57,694 bases of DNA from NCBI GenBank assembly GCA_003696775.1, contig RFFS01000116.1, positions 1 through 57,694 of the forward strand. Direction: 5' to 3'. A program made the position numbers and the translations under genes. This DNA is from Calditrichota bacterium. Its GTDB lineage: Bacteria > Calditrichota > Calditrichia > Calditrichales > J004. Position 1 is the stretch's first letter. Each line of letters begins with the position of its first letter. Of this stretch, positions 1-10,837 are shown one piece after another. A model generated the notes under the pieces. It saw nothing but the letters and a program-made list of their open reading frames with translations. It was not told where the DNA came from and did no database searches.

Positions 1-118
1 ATTCCCGGGTAAAGCTTTTGATAATTTTAAATTGTGTTGGAAACGACATTACGTTCTTACCTTATTTGAGTGTCCATTAGATCGTGTTAATAGTTTTGGC
101 CTGAAGTTTATACAAATG

Positions 119-1267
119 CTACTCGTTTAAAATTTTCGTGACATAGTTTATCCACAAAGATTCCGGTATGGCGTGGTCAAGATAATAATCGGGTTTGATG
201 CCTATATCATCCACCACAAACTCCGGTATGCGCAAGCTCCTTGAAAGGGCATAAACCAACATAAAATCTTTATCGGGTGAATAGGTCAGATATAAGTTGG
301 ATACATCCAATCCGCCCCGGGTTGTTCGGCCAAACAATTTAACTTTTTTACTTTGACGTGCTTCAAGTAAAAATTGCTCGTCAGTACTCACATTTTTTTC
401 ATTGATGAGAATGCCCACCTTTTGGGGAAAGGCATAAACCGTATCAAACATGGTTATGCTAACGTCTTCCGAGTCAAGGTTTACAAATTCACCAAGATGT
501 TGTGATAAAATATCGTAATACCTTCTGAATTCCTGTCGCTCCTCCGGAGACAGATTAAGGCCAAACATCTGTGCAATGCCGCTGTTGGTTGCCAGTTCGT
601 ACATTCTTTGATTGTTTAACCTGGTGGATAAAAACTCCACGTTGGGCATCCGTATGGGATTGGTATATAATAAAGGCATAATTTTTTGGTAGCTTTCATC
701 GCTGCCACCGGTTCCGTTACGGATATCGATTATTAAATTTTCTACCTGTGTTATCCGGGACATGTTGGAAATAATAAGGCTATCGATGGTTTTTTTGGCG
801 TTGGGATGAAAGGAGGGAATTCTCAGGTAAAGTGTTTGACGGTTGATCGGCTCGATGAAAGGACGTGTTTCATGTAAAAATCTGGCATGTCGAGAAGTCG
901 GTTGGGCGGATGAAAGTGTATCCTTTGCGGTATTTTTGGGGCGTTGCCGCTTTTTCTTTTCCATTATACTTTCCTTACCCATATAATGAAATTCCACATG
1001 GGCGGAACGAAAAAAAGAGAGCCACTTGCGAATTGTGTTCTGGCAACGAATGGGATCGGTTATGTTTTGTACACTGTCCCGAATCATTTTATTATGTATG
1101 GAATAGGCCTGTTGTCCTTTTTTGTGGATTATATAGCTGAAACCGGCGTCGTTTTCTTCAAATGTTTTTTTTGTCCATTCAAAAATTTCATTGCAATCAC
1201 ATTCCTGTGCCTGTGTGTAAAAAGGAATGGTCAAAATAATAAGCAACATTAAAAATTGCATACGCAT
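119..1267 (-). CDS. Secreted S41-family (tail-specific protease-like) peptidase
   Basis: Signal peptide (MRMQFLMLLIILTIPFYTQAQ) and S41-like C-terminal region (VGILINEKNVSTDEQFLLEARQ...LFGRTTRGGLDVS...GIKPDYYLD). Confidence 0.7.
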   Translation of the reverse strand: MRMQFLMLLIILTIPFYTQAQECDCNEIFEWTKKTFEENDAGFSYIIHKKGQQAYSIHNKMIRDSVQNITDPIRCQNTIRKWLSFFRSAHVEFHYMGKESIMEKKKRQRPKNTAKDTLSSAQPTSRHARFLHETRPFIEPINRQTLYLRIPSFHPNAKKTIDSLIISNMSRITQVENLIIDIRNGTGGSDESYQKIMPLLYTNPIRMPNVEFLSTRLNNQRMYELATNSGIAQMFGLNLSPEERQEFRRYYDILSQHLGEFVNLDSEDVSITMFDTVYAFPQKVGILINEKNVSTDEQFLLEARQSKKVKLFGRTTRGGLDVSNLYLTYSPDKDFMLVYALSRSLRIPEFVVDDIGIKPDYYLDHAIPESLWINYVTKILNE

Positions 1268-1377
1268 CTCCGGCTGAAATATTGAGATTGTGTATTATTT
1301 GTTTAGTCTAAAGTACAAAAAATTAATTTAGACGGCTAACCAAATGATACGGGCCTTTTGGCAGGGTAAAGCGTTGC

Positions 1378-1878
1378 CTATTCCTTTGACCGTGTATAAT
1401 GGATGCGCCATAACAATTTCCAGCTTTTACCCTGATCGGTTGAACTTTGCCAATCCCAGGTAAAATGATTGTCCGTTATATTGTAAAATACCATACGTTG
1501 TATCGGCGCCTGTGGATTGTGCTTATACGTACGTGTTTTAAAGATGCGCCTGTCACCCTCAATTTGGCCAATAAAATTGAAAAAACCGCCCCGATTGTCA
1601 GCCCAGGCCTGATGCCATTCCTTTTTCTTTTTGTTGTAAACGGATATACTGGTACCCTTAAATCCGGTATGGGGATCGATGAAAAATTCCTGAATGACGG
1701 TACCGTCCAATATTTTTTTGATGGTATTGCTGCCCTTTACAAGCAAGCCTTCCCGGTTTTTCCATTCCAGATGCCACTGTCCGACCCAAAAATCAAAGGC
1801 ATGGGCGGGGTCGTCATTGTTTTGGGCATATAAAAGAGCCGAAGCCATCAGGAGGCCAATTGCCATGCGTTTTATCAT
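1378..1878 (-). CDS. Secreted DUF1579-like protein
   Basis: Signal peptide; DFWVGQWHLEW...GTVIQEFF...GTSISVYNKKKKEWHQAWADN pattern typical of DUF1579-like proteins. Confidence 0.55.
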   Translation of the reverse strand: MIKRMAIGLLMASALLYAQNNDDPAHAFDFWVGQWHLEWKNREGLLVKGSNTIKKILDGTVIQEFFIDPHTGFKGTSISVYNKKKKEWHQAWADNRGGFFNFIGQIEGDRRIFKTRTYKHNPQAPIQRMVFYNITDNHFTWDWQSSTDQGKSWKLLWRIHYTRSKE

Positions 1879-1940
1879 TGTTTGAACTCTCTCATTTTAC
1901 AAGTACATAACTTACGGGGTGATTGTGAATACGTATCCGC

Positions 1941-2237
1941 TTAAAAGGAGGCAACTACGCTTAAATGGTTGGCGGAAACGGAGCCTTCTTTGTAACAGCC
2001 GTACCATTCCGCGGCATCGGGGATATTAACCATTTCCTTTTCCGCGGCCAGGGCGTCTTCCCGACTTTCCCAATATACAATGTCGGTATAACCGCCCTCA
2101 CCATTCTGATGTATTTCCCATTTGATAAAACCTTTTTGCCGGGACATCCATTCCCTGATTATCCGTCCCGCTATGTCGATTAAGGTTGTTTTGCTCATTC
2201 CGTCCGCTAATTGATATCCTATAACATCTTTGTACAT
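1941..2237 (-). CDS. Small ABM-like (dimeric alpha/beta barrel) protein
   Basis: 98 aa ORF; QKGFIKWEIHQNGEGGYTDIVYWESREDALAAEKEM resembles ABM-fold proteins. Confidence 0.5.
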   Translation of the reverse strand: MYKDVIGYQLADGMSKTTLIDIAGRIIREWMSRQKGFIKWEIHQNGEGGYTDIVYWESREDALAAEKEMVNIPDAAEWYGCYKEGSVSANHLSVVASF

Positions 2238-2276
2238 GGGAGAATTCCTTATGATATGAGTGATTTGCGATTATAG

Positions 2277-2714
2277 TTATGAAGTCATTTCCGCAAAGGT
2301 TTTAAAATCTTTCATATAGGTCAGGGATTGTTTTTTGAAAGAGCCCGGTATGAGGAAGGCGATCACTTTCATAAATCCGTTGAATTTAAATTCAATGTCC
2401 GCCCGCCAGCGCGTGCTGCCGGGGGAGGGTTCCAAAAAGTAATTTTTGTTTAAATTCCATACGCCCTGAGTTTCGTAAGTGCCGGAAAATTCATCCGGCA
2501 GGTTCCGTTTGGTTATGGTTTCAATCATTTCTATTTCTCGATTGCCCATTTTATACTTTAACCTGGACCGGGCGCCTTCCCGTCCGGGTTCACCGGATAT
2601 GTGTTCCAGGCTGATAAATCCCTTTTGCCAATATTTCATGTTATCGGGATTATCGAACAATTCGATCACTTTCGCTCTTGGCAAATCGATATCTATTTCA
2701 ACCGTATAACGCAT
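2277..2714 (-). CDS. SRPBCC (START-like) family protein
   Basis: YTVEIDIDLPRAKVIELFDNPDNMKYWQKGFISLE start, typical of polyketide cyclase/SRPBCC proteins. Confidence 0.65.
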   Translation of the reverse strand: MRYTVEIDIDLPRAKVIELFDNPDNMKYWQKGFISLEHISGEPGREGARSRLKYKMGNREIEMIETITKRNLPDEFSGTYETQGVWNLNKNYFLEPSPGSTRWRADIEFKFNGFMKVIAFLIPGSFKKQSLTYMKDFKTFAEMTS

Positions 2715-2975
2715 GAATATGCCTCCTTTTGGGGGAATAAGTTATGTTCCGTAAATAACACAAAACATCCGCTTAAAATTCCTGCAAATGAGCATTTAAC
2801 AGTCTGAACGGGCTTACGTCTGGGTACGCAAAATGTGTTTTCAGGAAAGTCCGTCCGCAAAAATATGGGACAAAAGCCTCATTATCCTTGCTTTCCGACC
2901 GAAAAACTGTTATGCTTGGTGGAGTAAATTCCCTTAAAAATGTGTAAAATGGTGAAAAATTCATTAAATTAACTC

Positions 2976-3452
2976 ATGGCGCGTTACAACTTTACCGGAG
3001 AATATAGCTGCACACTGGACAGCAAGCGGCGTTTCAATTTGCCATCGGCCATACGTAAGTTGATTGGCCCGGAGGCGGAAAGCACCCTGGTGTTTGCTCC
3101 CGGTATCGAAGAAAACAACATCTATGTTTACCCGCTTGATGAATGGAATAAGCTGGTGGCGCGTCTGAGCAAGGTACCGATGAACAACCATCGGGCGCAA
3201 CGTTTTATTCGCCGTTTTGTGGGCGGGGCTTACCAGGTGGCCATAGACAGTCAGGGGCGCCTGATGCCGCCGAAAAACTTGTATGATAAAATGGGTATAA
3301 AAAACGAAATGATTATCCTCGGAACCATCAATAAGCTGGAAGTCTGGGATCCGCGGACTTATCAGGCCTATCTCGACGAGGATAAATTGTCACTGGCCGA
3401 GCTGGTGGAAGAAATTAATTTTACCGATCAAAATCACGATGCGGCCGGATGA
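2976..3452 (+). CDS. mraZ: Transcriptional regulator / division-cluster protein MraZ
   Basis: FTGEYSCTLDSKRRFNLPSAIRK and IDSQGRLMPPKNLYDKMGIKNEMIILGTINKLEVWDP AbrB-like repeats; first gene of dcw cluster. Confidence 0.95.
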   Translation: MARYNFTGEYSCTLDSKRRFNLPSAIRKLIGPEAESTLVFAPGIEENNIYVYPLDEWNKLVARLSKVPMNNHRAQRFIRRFVGGAYQVAIDSQGRLMPPKNLYDKMGIKNEMIILGTINKLEVWDPRTYQAYLDEDKLSLAELVEEINFTDQNHDAAG

Positions 3453-4377
3453 AACCGGTATGTATCATATCCCTGTTCTTGCACGGGAAGTATGCGACGC
3501 GCTGATTGGTGACACGCACGGTGTTTATTACGACGGCACCCTGGGCGGTGGCGGTCATGCGGAACAAATTTTAAAGCGTTTGGATAAGGACGCGCTTTAT
3601 ATCGGTGTGGATCGCGACCCCGATGCTTTACAAGCCGCGGGAGAGCGCCTGCGATTGTTTGCTAATTTTCGTCCGGTTAAAGCGGTATTTCATCAGGTGC
3701 CTTATGTGTTGGCCACGGTTGGTGTTGAAGCTCTGGACGGCGTTTTACTGGATTTGGGGGTTTCCTCATGGCAAATCGATGCCGACAGTCGCGGGTTCAC
3801 CTTTCGGGAAAACGCTCCGCTGGATATGCGCATGGATGCCACGCAGGGGGAAACCGCGGCGGAGTTATTGAGTCGTCTGGATGAGCAGGCATTGGCCAAT
3901 ATCATTTTTCGGTACGGCGAAGAACGGCGTTCCCGTTGCATAGCCCGGCGTATCGTACGTCGGCGGCAGAGCGCTCCTCTGCAAACCAGCAGCGATTTGC
4001 TGGCCTGTATCGATCCCTGTGTGGACCCGCGCTACCGCACCAAAAGTTACGCGCGCGTGTTTCAGGCTTTGCGCATCGCCGTAAATGATGAATTGAATGT
4101 TTTAAAAGAAGCGTTAACGCAATTGACGGAGGTTTTAAAGCCCGGCGCCCGGATGGCGGTCATTACATATCATTCTCTTGAAGACCGGATCGTAAAGCAC
4201 TTCCTCCAGCAGATGGAAAATCCTTGTACCTGTCCTCCGCATGTCCCGGTTTGCACCTGTGGTAAACGTCCCGTCATGAAACGAATTCGTCCCTATTTTC
4301 GCACACCCGGAACCCGGGAAACGGCTGATAACGCGCGGGCACGCAGCGCAAAACTGCGTGTGGCGGAAAAATTATAA
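3439..4377 (+). CDS. rsmH: 16S rRNA m4C1402 methyltransferase RsmH (MraW)
   Basis: YHIPVLAREVCDAL, DGTLGGGGHAEQIL, GVLLDLGVSSWQID, SYHSLEDRIVKHF. Confidence 0.96.
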   Translation: MRPDETGMYHIPVLAREVCDALIGDTHGVYYDGTLGGGGHAEQILKRLDKDALYIGVDRDPDALQAAGERLRLFANFRPVKAVFHQVPYVLATVGVEALDGVLLDLGVSSWQIDADSRGFTFRENAPLDMRMDATQGETAAELLSRLDEQALANIIFRYGEERRSRCIARRIVRRRQSAPLQTSSDLLACIDPCVDPRYRTKSYARVFQALRIAVNDELNVLKEALTQLTEVLKPGARMAVITYHSLEDRIVKHFLQQMENPCTCPPHVPVCTCGKRPVMKRIRPYFRTPGTRETADNARARSAKLRVAEKL

Positions 4378-4391
4378 TAAGGAGTGTCATT

Positions 4392-4769
4392 ATGCCGGCT
4401 ATCGCTCAGGAGAACAAAATCATCAGGAAAATTGTGGCGGTGGGCGTGCTGGCCCTGGTGGTACTGGCTTTCGGGCTTTATCTCTACCAGGCCACGCGCA
4501 TTGAAGCCATTTTGAACGAAACCCACATGCTCTATGAACAACGCCGCCAATTGATCAGTGAAACGGAAACCCTTCAGGCGCAGGTGAGCCGTTTGGTCAA
4601 TGTGGATCGCATCAGCCGGCAAGCGAGGGAAAAGTTTGGCATGGTGTTTAACGAAACGCCTCCGCTCCATGCACCGTTACGCCATGAAAAACCGCTGGAT
4701 GAAATATTGTCCCAATGGCGCGCGGAAATCAAAAAAAATAACACCAACCCGGAGCCGATACGCGAATGA
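4392..4769 (+). CDS. ftsL: FtsL-like division protein
   Basis: Small single-TM protein with coiled-coil and DRISRQAREKFGMV motif between rsmH and ftsI. Confidence 0.75.
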   Translation: MPAIAQENKIIRKIVAVGVLALVVLAFGLYLYQATRIEAILNETHMLYEQRRQLISETETLQAQVSRLVNVDRISRQAREKFGMVFNETPPLHAPLRHEKPLDEILSQWRAEIKKNNTNPEPIRE

Positions 4770-6835
4770 AACGAAAACGATCGCCTTTCCATCAGGGGCG
4801 TTTTGCCTTTGTGATTGTGGTGATGATTATTTTTTGGGCGTTGCTTCAGGTAACGCTTTTTCGCTATCAGGTGATACACGCGGACGTTTTTAAAACGTTT
4901 GCTAAAAAACAATATAACAAAGACTATCCGCTCAAAGCGCCGCGCGGAACGATTTACGATCGTGAAGGCGCCAAGCTGGCGACCAATATCATTTATTATG
5001 ATTTTGCCGTCGATCCGAAAATGGTGGAAAATCCCGATGCACTGGTGCGGCAATTGACGGCCGTGGGCAAGCGCCCGGCCTCATGGTATCGTAAAAAGCT
5101 GGCCGCGCCCGGTCGCTTTGTTTACCTGACCCGTCGGGTGCCCTCTTTTGAAGCGCGCGACTGGCTGCGTATTCAGGACAGGGGATTTATTAAGCGGAAA
5201 AGTTTCGGGCGGTATTATCCCTTCCGCTCCTACGCCGCGCCGCTGATCGGCTTTACCGATCCGGATAACAAGGGGCTGGCCGGTTTGGAATTGCAATATA
5301 AGGATGTACTAACCGGGCATGACGGACTGGCGGTGTTACAATTCGACGCCAGTCGCAAACGGGTCTTTTATGATTTTGACCGACCGGTGATTAAACCGCG
5401 CCCCGGTAATGATTTAATTCTGACCATTGATAAGGATATTCAGACCGTTGTGGAAAACGCCCTGGAAAGAGGGCTGCAACGCACCCGGGCCCAATCGGCT
5501 ATGGCGGTGGTGATCCAACCGTACACGGGAGAAATACTCGCGTTGGCCAACGCGCCGGGTTTTGATCCCAACCGCCATGCCGCGGCAAGTGAAGCCGCCA
5601 AGCGCAACCGGGTGGTTACCGATGCTTTTGAACCGGGTTCCACCGTAAAAATGTTTACCGCCGCGGCTTTGTTACAAGAAGGCCTGATGCCGCCGGACAC
5701 TATCGTCTATTGCGAAAACGGCAAGTACCCGTTATATCAGCATGTGATCCGTGATTCCAAAAAGCACGGCTGGCTGACCTTTCGCAAGGTGATCGAATTG
5801 TCCTCTAATATCGGTATTGTAAAACTTTCAAAAGACCTGCCTTCCAATACCCTGTTCCGTTATTTGCGGAGTTTCGGGTTCGGGCAAAAAACGGGGGCCG
5901 GCATGCTCGGAGAAGTGCCGGGTACATTAACGCAGCCGTCCACCTGGTCGGGGCTATCCAAGGCGTCCATTTCGTTTGGTCAGGAGATGTCGGTTAATGC
6001 TCTGCAAATTACCAATGCCTTTGCCGCTCTGGTTAACGGCGGTTATCTGTACCGGCCTTTTGTGATACGTGGTGTGCGCGATCCGCAAGGTCACTGGATC
6101 GAGAAGACCGATGTGCAACGCATCCGCCAGGTGATATCGCCTGAGGTGGGTGCCATACTCAAATCTTTTATGAAAGGTGTTGTGGAACGGGGCACGGGCG
6201 TGAAGGCGGCCTTAAAGGACGCGGTGGCCGGAGGAAAAACGGGCACGGCTCAAAAGTATGATCCGAAAAGCCGGCGTTACATGGCCGGAAAATACGTGGC
6301 TTCTTTTATCGGTTTCGCGCCGTATGATACGCCGCGATATGTATGCGGGGTATTCATTGATGAACCACGTGTCCATTATTACGGCGGTGATGCGGCCGGC
6401 CCTGTGTTTGCCGAAATTATGAATCAGATCTTGCATTTCCGGACCGATCCGGTAACGCCTGGGCTCGCCGCGCCGGTACAAGGCGGACTGTTGGCCACGC
6501 GCCTGAAAAGCCTGCCCGATATGCGCGGGTGGCGTCCGGAAAGCGCCCTGGCCATGTTGGAAGACCGTGACTATGATGTGGAAACCACTTCGGATACGGG
6601 TCGTGTGCGTTTGGTATCCATAAAGGAAGACGATGCCGTTCTGGAGTTGAACGATGCCCGACCGGCGGAACGTCTGCCCGATTTACGGGGCAAAAGTCTG
6701 CGTCAGGCACTGGAATTGATCAATCCCGGAGTGTTGGAAGTAACCGTGAAAGGCAGCGGCAGGGTATATAAGCAATCGCTGGCGCCGGGCAGTAAACTGA
6801 CGCCCGGACGTTCGCTCAAACTGTTTTTAAAATAG
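4766..6835 (+). CDS. ftsI: Penicillin-binding protein FtsI/PBP3-type with C-terminal PASTA-like domains
   Basis: EPGSTVKMFTAAALL (SxxK), SSNIGIV (SxN), GGKTGTAQKYDP (KTG); two LPDxRG-type PASTA-like segments at C terminus. Confidence 0.93.
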   Translation: MKRKRSPFHQGRFAFVIVVMIIFWALLQVTLFRYQVIHADVFKTFAKKQYNKDYPLKAPRGTIYDREGAKLATNIIYYDFAVDPKMVENPDALVRQLTAVGKRPASWYRKKLAAPGRFVYLTRRVPSFEARDWLRIQDRGFIKRKSFGRYYPFRSYAAPLIGFTDPDNKGLAGLELQYKDVLTGHDGLAVLQFDASRKRVFYDFDRPVIKPRPGNDLILTIDKDIQTVVENALERGLQRTRAQSAMAVVIQPYTGEILALANAPGFDPNRHAAASEAAKRNRVVTDAFEPGSTVKMFTAAALLQEGLMPPDTIVYCENGKYPLYQHVIRDSKKHGWLTFRKVIELSSNIGIVKLSKDLPSNTLFRYLRSFGFGQKTGAGMLGEVPGTLTQPSTWSGLSKASISFGQEMSVNALQITNAFAALVNGGYLYRPFVIRGVRDPQGHWIEKTDVQRIRQVISPEVGAILKSFMKGVVERGTGVKAALKDAVAGGKTGTAQKYDPKSRRYMAGKYVASFIGFAPYDTPRYVCGVFIDEPRVHYYGGDAAGPVFAEIMNQILHFRTDPVTPGLAAPVQGGLLATRLKSLPDMRGWRPESALAMLEDRDYDVETTSDTGRVRLVSIKEDDAVLELNDARPAERLPDLRGKSLRQALELINPGVLEVTVKGSGRVYKQSLAPGSKLTPGRSLKLFLK

Positions 6836-6845
6836 AGCGTGACGG

Positions 6846-8294
6846 ATGAAGAAGCTGAAGGAATTATTGCAGGATATGCCGGTTGTATCGGCCATTGATG
6901 AAAATCCGGATATTGCCGGTTTGCAATACGATTCTCGTAAGGTGCGGCCCGGCGATCTGTTCTTTGCTATCCGGGGATTTGAAAGCGACGGTCATCATTA
7001 TCTGGCCAGGGCGGCGGAAAAAGGGGCCGTGGCCGCGGTGGTTCTGGAGCCTGTTGCCCGGGTCTCCCTACCGCAAATAGTGGTGCCCGATACCCGTGAA
7101 GCCATGGCCCGCGCGGCGTATCGGATGTATCAACAATCGCTCGACCAATTAACGCTGATCGGGGTGACCGGCACCAATGGAAAAACAAGCGTCAGTTTTT
7201 TGATACGCGCCATCCTGGAAGAACAGGGGCATTCCTGCGGGCTGGCCGGCACCATTGCCTATTATGTGGGAAAAGAACGCATCGATGCCTGGAACACAAC
7301 ACCGGAGGCCATTGATCTTTATGCTATGATGCACCGCATGCATCAGGCGGGCAACCGCGCGGTGGTACTCGAAGTGTCGTCGCATGCCATGGCGTTGAAA
7401 CGGCTGGCCGGTCTGCGCTTTGACGTGACGGTATTCACCAATCTCAGCCGTGACCATCTGGATTTTCATCCGGATATGGAAGATTATTTCGCGCAAAAAA
7501 GTCGCTTGTTTGAACAGCGTGCCGCCGATGGCGTGGCCGTGATAAACACAGATGATCCCTACGGGGCGCGTTTGGCAAAACAGACGGCCCCGCCTTTGTT
7601 AACCTTTGGGCGGTCAGACCGGACGGATGTGCGCATACTTAAGGAAAACATGAATCGCGACGGCATGACCATCACGTTGAGCCACGAGGCGCGGGAATGG
7701 ACCATACGTACGGCGCTTGTCGGTCGTTTTAATGTGGAAAATATCGCCGCGGCCGTCAGCGTTGCGCGCGCGCTGCACATACCCATTCCGGTCATCACGC
7801 GGGCCATGGAGAGATTTAAAAGCGTGCCCGGGCGTCTGGAGCGCCATCCGTTAAAAAACGGCGCCTTGGCGCTGATCGATTACGCGCATACCCCCGATGC
7901 GCTGGAAAAGGCCCTGAACACGGCCCGCGAGATCACGACCAACAGGCTGGCGGTGGTGTTTGGTTGTGGCGGCGACCGGGACCGGGGAAAGCGCCCGCAA
8001 ATGGCGCGCGTGGCGGAAAAAAGTGCCGATCTGGTTTGGGTAACCGATGACAATCCGCGCACGGAAAACCCGCGACACATCATAAAGGACATTATGAATG
8101 GTTTTGAGAACCCTTCGGCGGTTCAGGTGATCATGGACAGAAAGCAGGCCATCCGGTCGGCTGTCCGGGCTATGACAAGCGGCGATGTGCTGCTGATCGC
8201 CGGGAAGGGACATGAAAATTATCAGATCATCGGCCGGGAAAAACGGCCTTTTAACGAAGCGGCCATCATTCGGGAGGCGGATAGGGATGCTTGA
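6846..8294 (+). CDS. murE: UDP-MurNAc-tripeptide ligase MurE
   Basis: GVTGTNGKTSVSFLIRAIL, TTPEAIDLY, VLEVSSHAMAL, DDNPRTENPRHI. Confidence 0.95.
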   Translation: MKKLKELLQDMPVVSAIDENPDIAGLQYDSRKVRPGDLFFAIRGFESDGHHYLARAAEKGAVAAVVLEPVARVSLPQIVVPDTREAMARAAYRMYQQSLDQLTLIGVTGTNGKTSVSFLIRAILEEQGHSCGLAGTIAYYVGKERIDAWNTTPEAIDLYAMMHRMHQAGNRAVVLEVSSHAMALKRLAGLRFDVTVFTNLSRDHLDFHPDMEDYFAQKSRLFEQRAADGVAVINTDDPYGARLAKQTAPPLLTFGRSDRTDVRILKENMNRDGMTITLSHEAREWTIRTALVGRFNVENIAAAVSVARALHIPIPVITRAMERFKSVPGRLERHPLKNGALALIDYAHTPDALEKALNTAREITTNRLAVVFGCGGDRDRGKRPQMARVAEKSADLVWVTDDNPRTENPRHIIKDIMNGFENPSAVQVIMDRKQAIRSAVRAMTSGDVLLIAGKGHENYQIIGREKRPFNEAAIIREADRDA

Positions 8295-9663
8295 TGTGAG
8301 TGTGAAAGATTTTGAGGCGTTGTCCGACGGCCGGTTTGTGAATGTTCCGGAGCCGGTGCGGAAAATCCGCCGTATAAAGGGCGTTTCCATCGACTCACGG
8401 GCTATTGAACCGCAACAGGTTTTTTGGGCGTTGAAAGGTGAAAGGTTTGACGGGCATGATTTTGTGGGCGATGTGGTCCTGCATGGTGCCTTGTTTGCCG
8501 TGGTGGCCCGGGAACGTTTTGAAAGCGGGCGGTTTGATGAATTACCGTTGTTTGTGGTGGAGGATACCCTGGCCGCTTTGCAGGAACTGGCCCGTCATCA
8601 CCGGCGGAAATACAACATCCCGGTTATCGCGCTCACCGGTTCCAATGGTAAAACCACCACCAAGGAGATGATTGCCCACATTCTGGGGCGAAAAACCGTG
8701 GTGCATAAAACCCACGGCAACCGGAACAATCAGATCGGTTGTCCGCTGGCGGTTTTGGACCTGAATGAAATGCATCGCATGGCGGTGTTTGAATTGGGCA
8801 CCAACCAATTCGGCGAGATCGATATCCTGACACGCATGGTGGAACCGGATCATGTTTTGATAACATTGATTGGCGATACCCATCTGGAATATCTGCAAAA
8901 CCGGGAAGGCGTGGCGAGAGAAAAACTAAGCCTTTTCCGGCAGGCGCCGCCGGGGGTGACGCTCTATAAAAATATGGATGATCCCTTTATCGCCGCATTT
9001 GAACGTGAAGACGCCCGTGTGGTGAGCTACGGATTTGATCGCACGGATGTGGATGTGCATGGCGCCATGGGTGACATGGATGCAATGGGCTGTGGAACGT
9101 TGATACTCAACGGGCGGGTGAACATACCGTTGCGCGCGCCGGGATTGCATAATGTGCGCAACGCACTGGCCGCCGCAGCCGTGGCGCTCAACCTGGGCTG
9201 GAAGGAAGCGGAAATCGCCGCTGCGCTGGAGAGTTACGAATCCTTTGAAAAACGGATGCAGGTGGTACACTGGCGCGATTGCCTGATCTTAAACGACAGC
9301 TACAACGCCAATCCGGCATCCATGTATTCCGCCATGAATACCCTGATGCGCATGGCCGGAGGCAAACGGTTTATGGCCCTGGGTGATATGAACGAGTTGG
9401 GTGAGCATAGCGACGCCATGCATCGTGAGGTATTGCAAAAAGCGTTGGATCATGGCGCGGACGTGCTTTTTATTCTTGGCGATAAAATGATCCGGGCGGT
9501 GAATCAACTGGGCCTGCAAAAAAACACGCGGGTGCATGTATGCCAAAATCATTTTGAGCTGGCTTCCATGGCCGCGCAAATGATGAGCGCCGGCGACATC
9601 CTGCTGCTGAAAGCTTCGCGCGGGGTGCAAATGGAAAAAGTTTTGGCCGGTTTACCGGTGTGA
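8287..9663 (+). CDS. murF: UDP-MurNAc-pentapeptide ligase MurF (ORF track start 8212; likely start MLDVSVKDF at 8287)
   Basis: ALTGSNGKTTTKEMIAHIL, KTHGNRNNQIGCPL, LNDSYNANPASM. Confidence 0.93.
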   Translation: MLDVSVKDFEALSDGRFVNVPEPVRKIRRIKGVSIDSRAIEPQQVFWALKGERFDGHDFVGDVVLHGALFAVVARERFESGRFDELPLFVVEDTLAALQELARHHRRKYNIPVIALTGSNGKTTTKEMIAHILGRKTVVHKTHGNRNNQIGCPLAVLDLNEMHRMAVFELGTNQFGEIDILTRMVEPDHVLITLIGDTHLEYLQNREGVAREKLSLFRQAPPGVTLYKNMDDPFIAAFEREDARVVSYGFDRTDVDVHGAMGDMDAMGCGTLILNGRVNIPLRAPGLHNVRNALAAAAVALNLGWKEAEIAAALESYESFEKRMQVVHWRDCLILNDSYNANPASMYSAMNTLMRMAGGKRFMALGDMNELGEHSDAMHREVLQKALDHGADVLFILGDKMIRAVNQLGLQKNTRVHVCQNHFELASMAAQMMSAGDILLLKASRGVQMEKVLAGLPV

Positions 9664-9678
9664 TAAGGAAAAAAGGTT

Positions 9679-10782
9679 ATGCTGGCAGAATTCCTGTACC
9701 AATTTAAAGATGTTTTCTTTGGCTTTAATGTGTTCCGTTACATCACGGTGCGGGCCACATTGTCGGCGATAACGGCGCTGGTGTTTGCCTTATGGCTGGG
9801 CCCCAAAATCATTGCCATGCTTCGGAACCGGCAGATTGGGGAAGAAATCCGCACCAACGGCCCGGAAAGCCATAAGGCCAAAAAGGGCACGCCGACCATG
9901 GGCGGGCTGATCATTTTGCTGGCCATAGTGTCCGGAACCTTACTGTGGGCCGATTTGAGCAACATGTATCTGCTGCTGACCTTTCTGGCTACCCTGAGCA
10001 TGGGCATCATCGGTTTTGCCGACGATTACCTGAAATCCATACTGAAGATGAAACGCGGCTTAATCGGCCGATATAAGCTGATCGGCCAAATCACGCTGGG
10101 ATTGATGGTGGGACTGGTGATCGTTTTTCATCCCTATTTCGAGGGCATTCACACCAATACGAGCATCCCGTTCCTTAAAAATTACGAACTGGATTTCGGT
10201 TACTTTTACATTTTTATCGTGGTGTTTGTCATTACCGGCGCTTCCAACGCGGTGAATCTGACCGACGGCCTGGACGGGCTGGCGGCGGGTTTATCGGCCA
10301 TCGCCTTTATCGCCCTGGCCGGCATCGCCTACGTGACCAGTAACGTCAATTTCAGCAATTATCTGAATATCATCTATCTGGCAGGCAGCGAGGAACTGGT
10401 AATCTTTTGCATGGCTGTATTCGGGGCGTCCATCGGCTTTTTGTGGTACAACGCCTATCCGGCGCAGGTTTTCATGGGCGATACCGGATCGCTTGCCCTG
10501 GGCAGCGCGCTGGGCACGGTGGCGGTTTTGCTGAAAAAGGAACTGTTGCTGTTGATGATCGCCGGGATTTTCATCGCCGAGGCGCTATCGGTGATTATAC
10601 AGACCGGTTATTTCAAATATACCCGAAAGAAGTACGGTGAGGGGCGTCGTGTCTTTCGCATGGCGCCGTTGCACCATCATTTTGAGTTGAAAGGCTGGCA
10701 TGAGGTGAAGGTGGTTTTCCGCTTTTTGATCGTGGGGATTTTGCTGGCTTTGCTAAGTTTGACGACATTTAAAACACAATAA
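9679..10782 (+). CDS. mraY: Phospho-MurNAc-pentapeptide transferase MraY
   Basis: KKGTPTMGGLIIL, FADDYLKS, AVNLTDGLDGLAAG, APLHHHFELKGW. Confidence 0.97.
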   Translation: MLAEFLYQFKDVFFGFNVFRYITVRATLSAITALVFALWLGPKIIAMLRNRQIGEEIRTNGPESHKAKKGTPTMGGLIILLAIVSGTLLWADLSNMYLLLTFLATLSMGIIGFADDYLKSILKMKRGLIGRYKLIGQITLGLMVGLVIVFHPYFEGIHTNTSIPFLKNYELDFGYFYIFIVVFVITGASNAVNLTDGLDGLAAGLSAIAFIALAGIAYVTSNVNFSNYLNIIYLAGSEELVIFCMAVFGASIGFLWYNAYPAQVFMGDTGSLALGSALGTVAVLLKKELLLLMIAGIFIAEALSVIIQTGYFKYTRKKYGEGRRVFRMAPLHHHFELKGWHEVKVVFRFLIVGILLALLSLTTFKTQ

Positions 10783-10837
10783 ACGGGATACCGGCGCTTT
10801 AGCAGGTAATCCGTTAAAAACGAACGGAACGTATTCA

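Noticed and set aside
2790-2975. Possible MraZ-binding repeats upstream of mraZ (scattered TGGGN; tandem AAAATGTGT-AAAATGGTG near 2937-2954)
   Set aside because: No regularly spaced TGGGN array, and the two AAAATG-type repeats are short and AT-rich; not strong enough to call.
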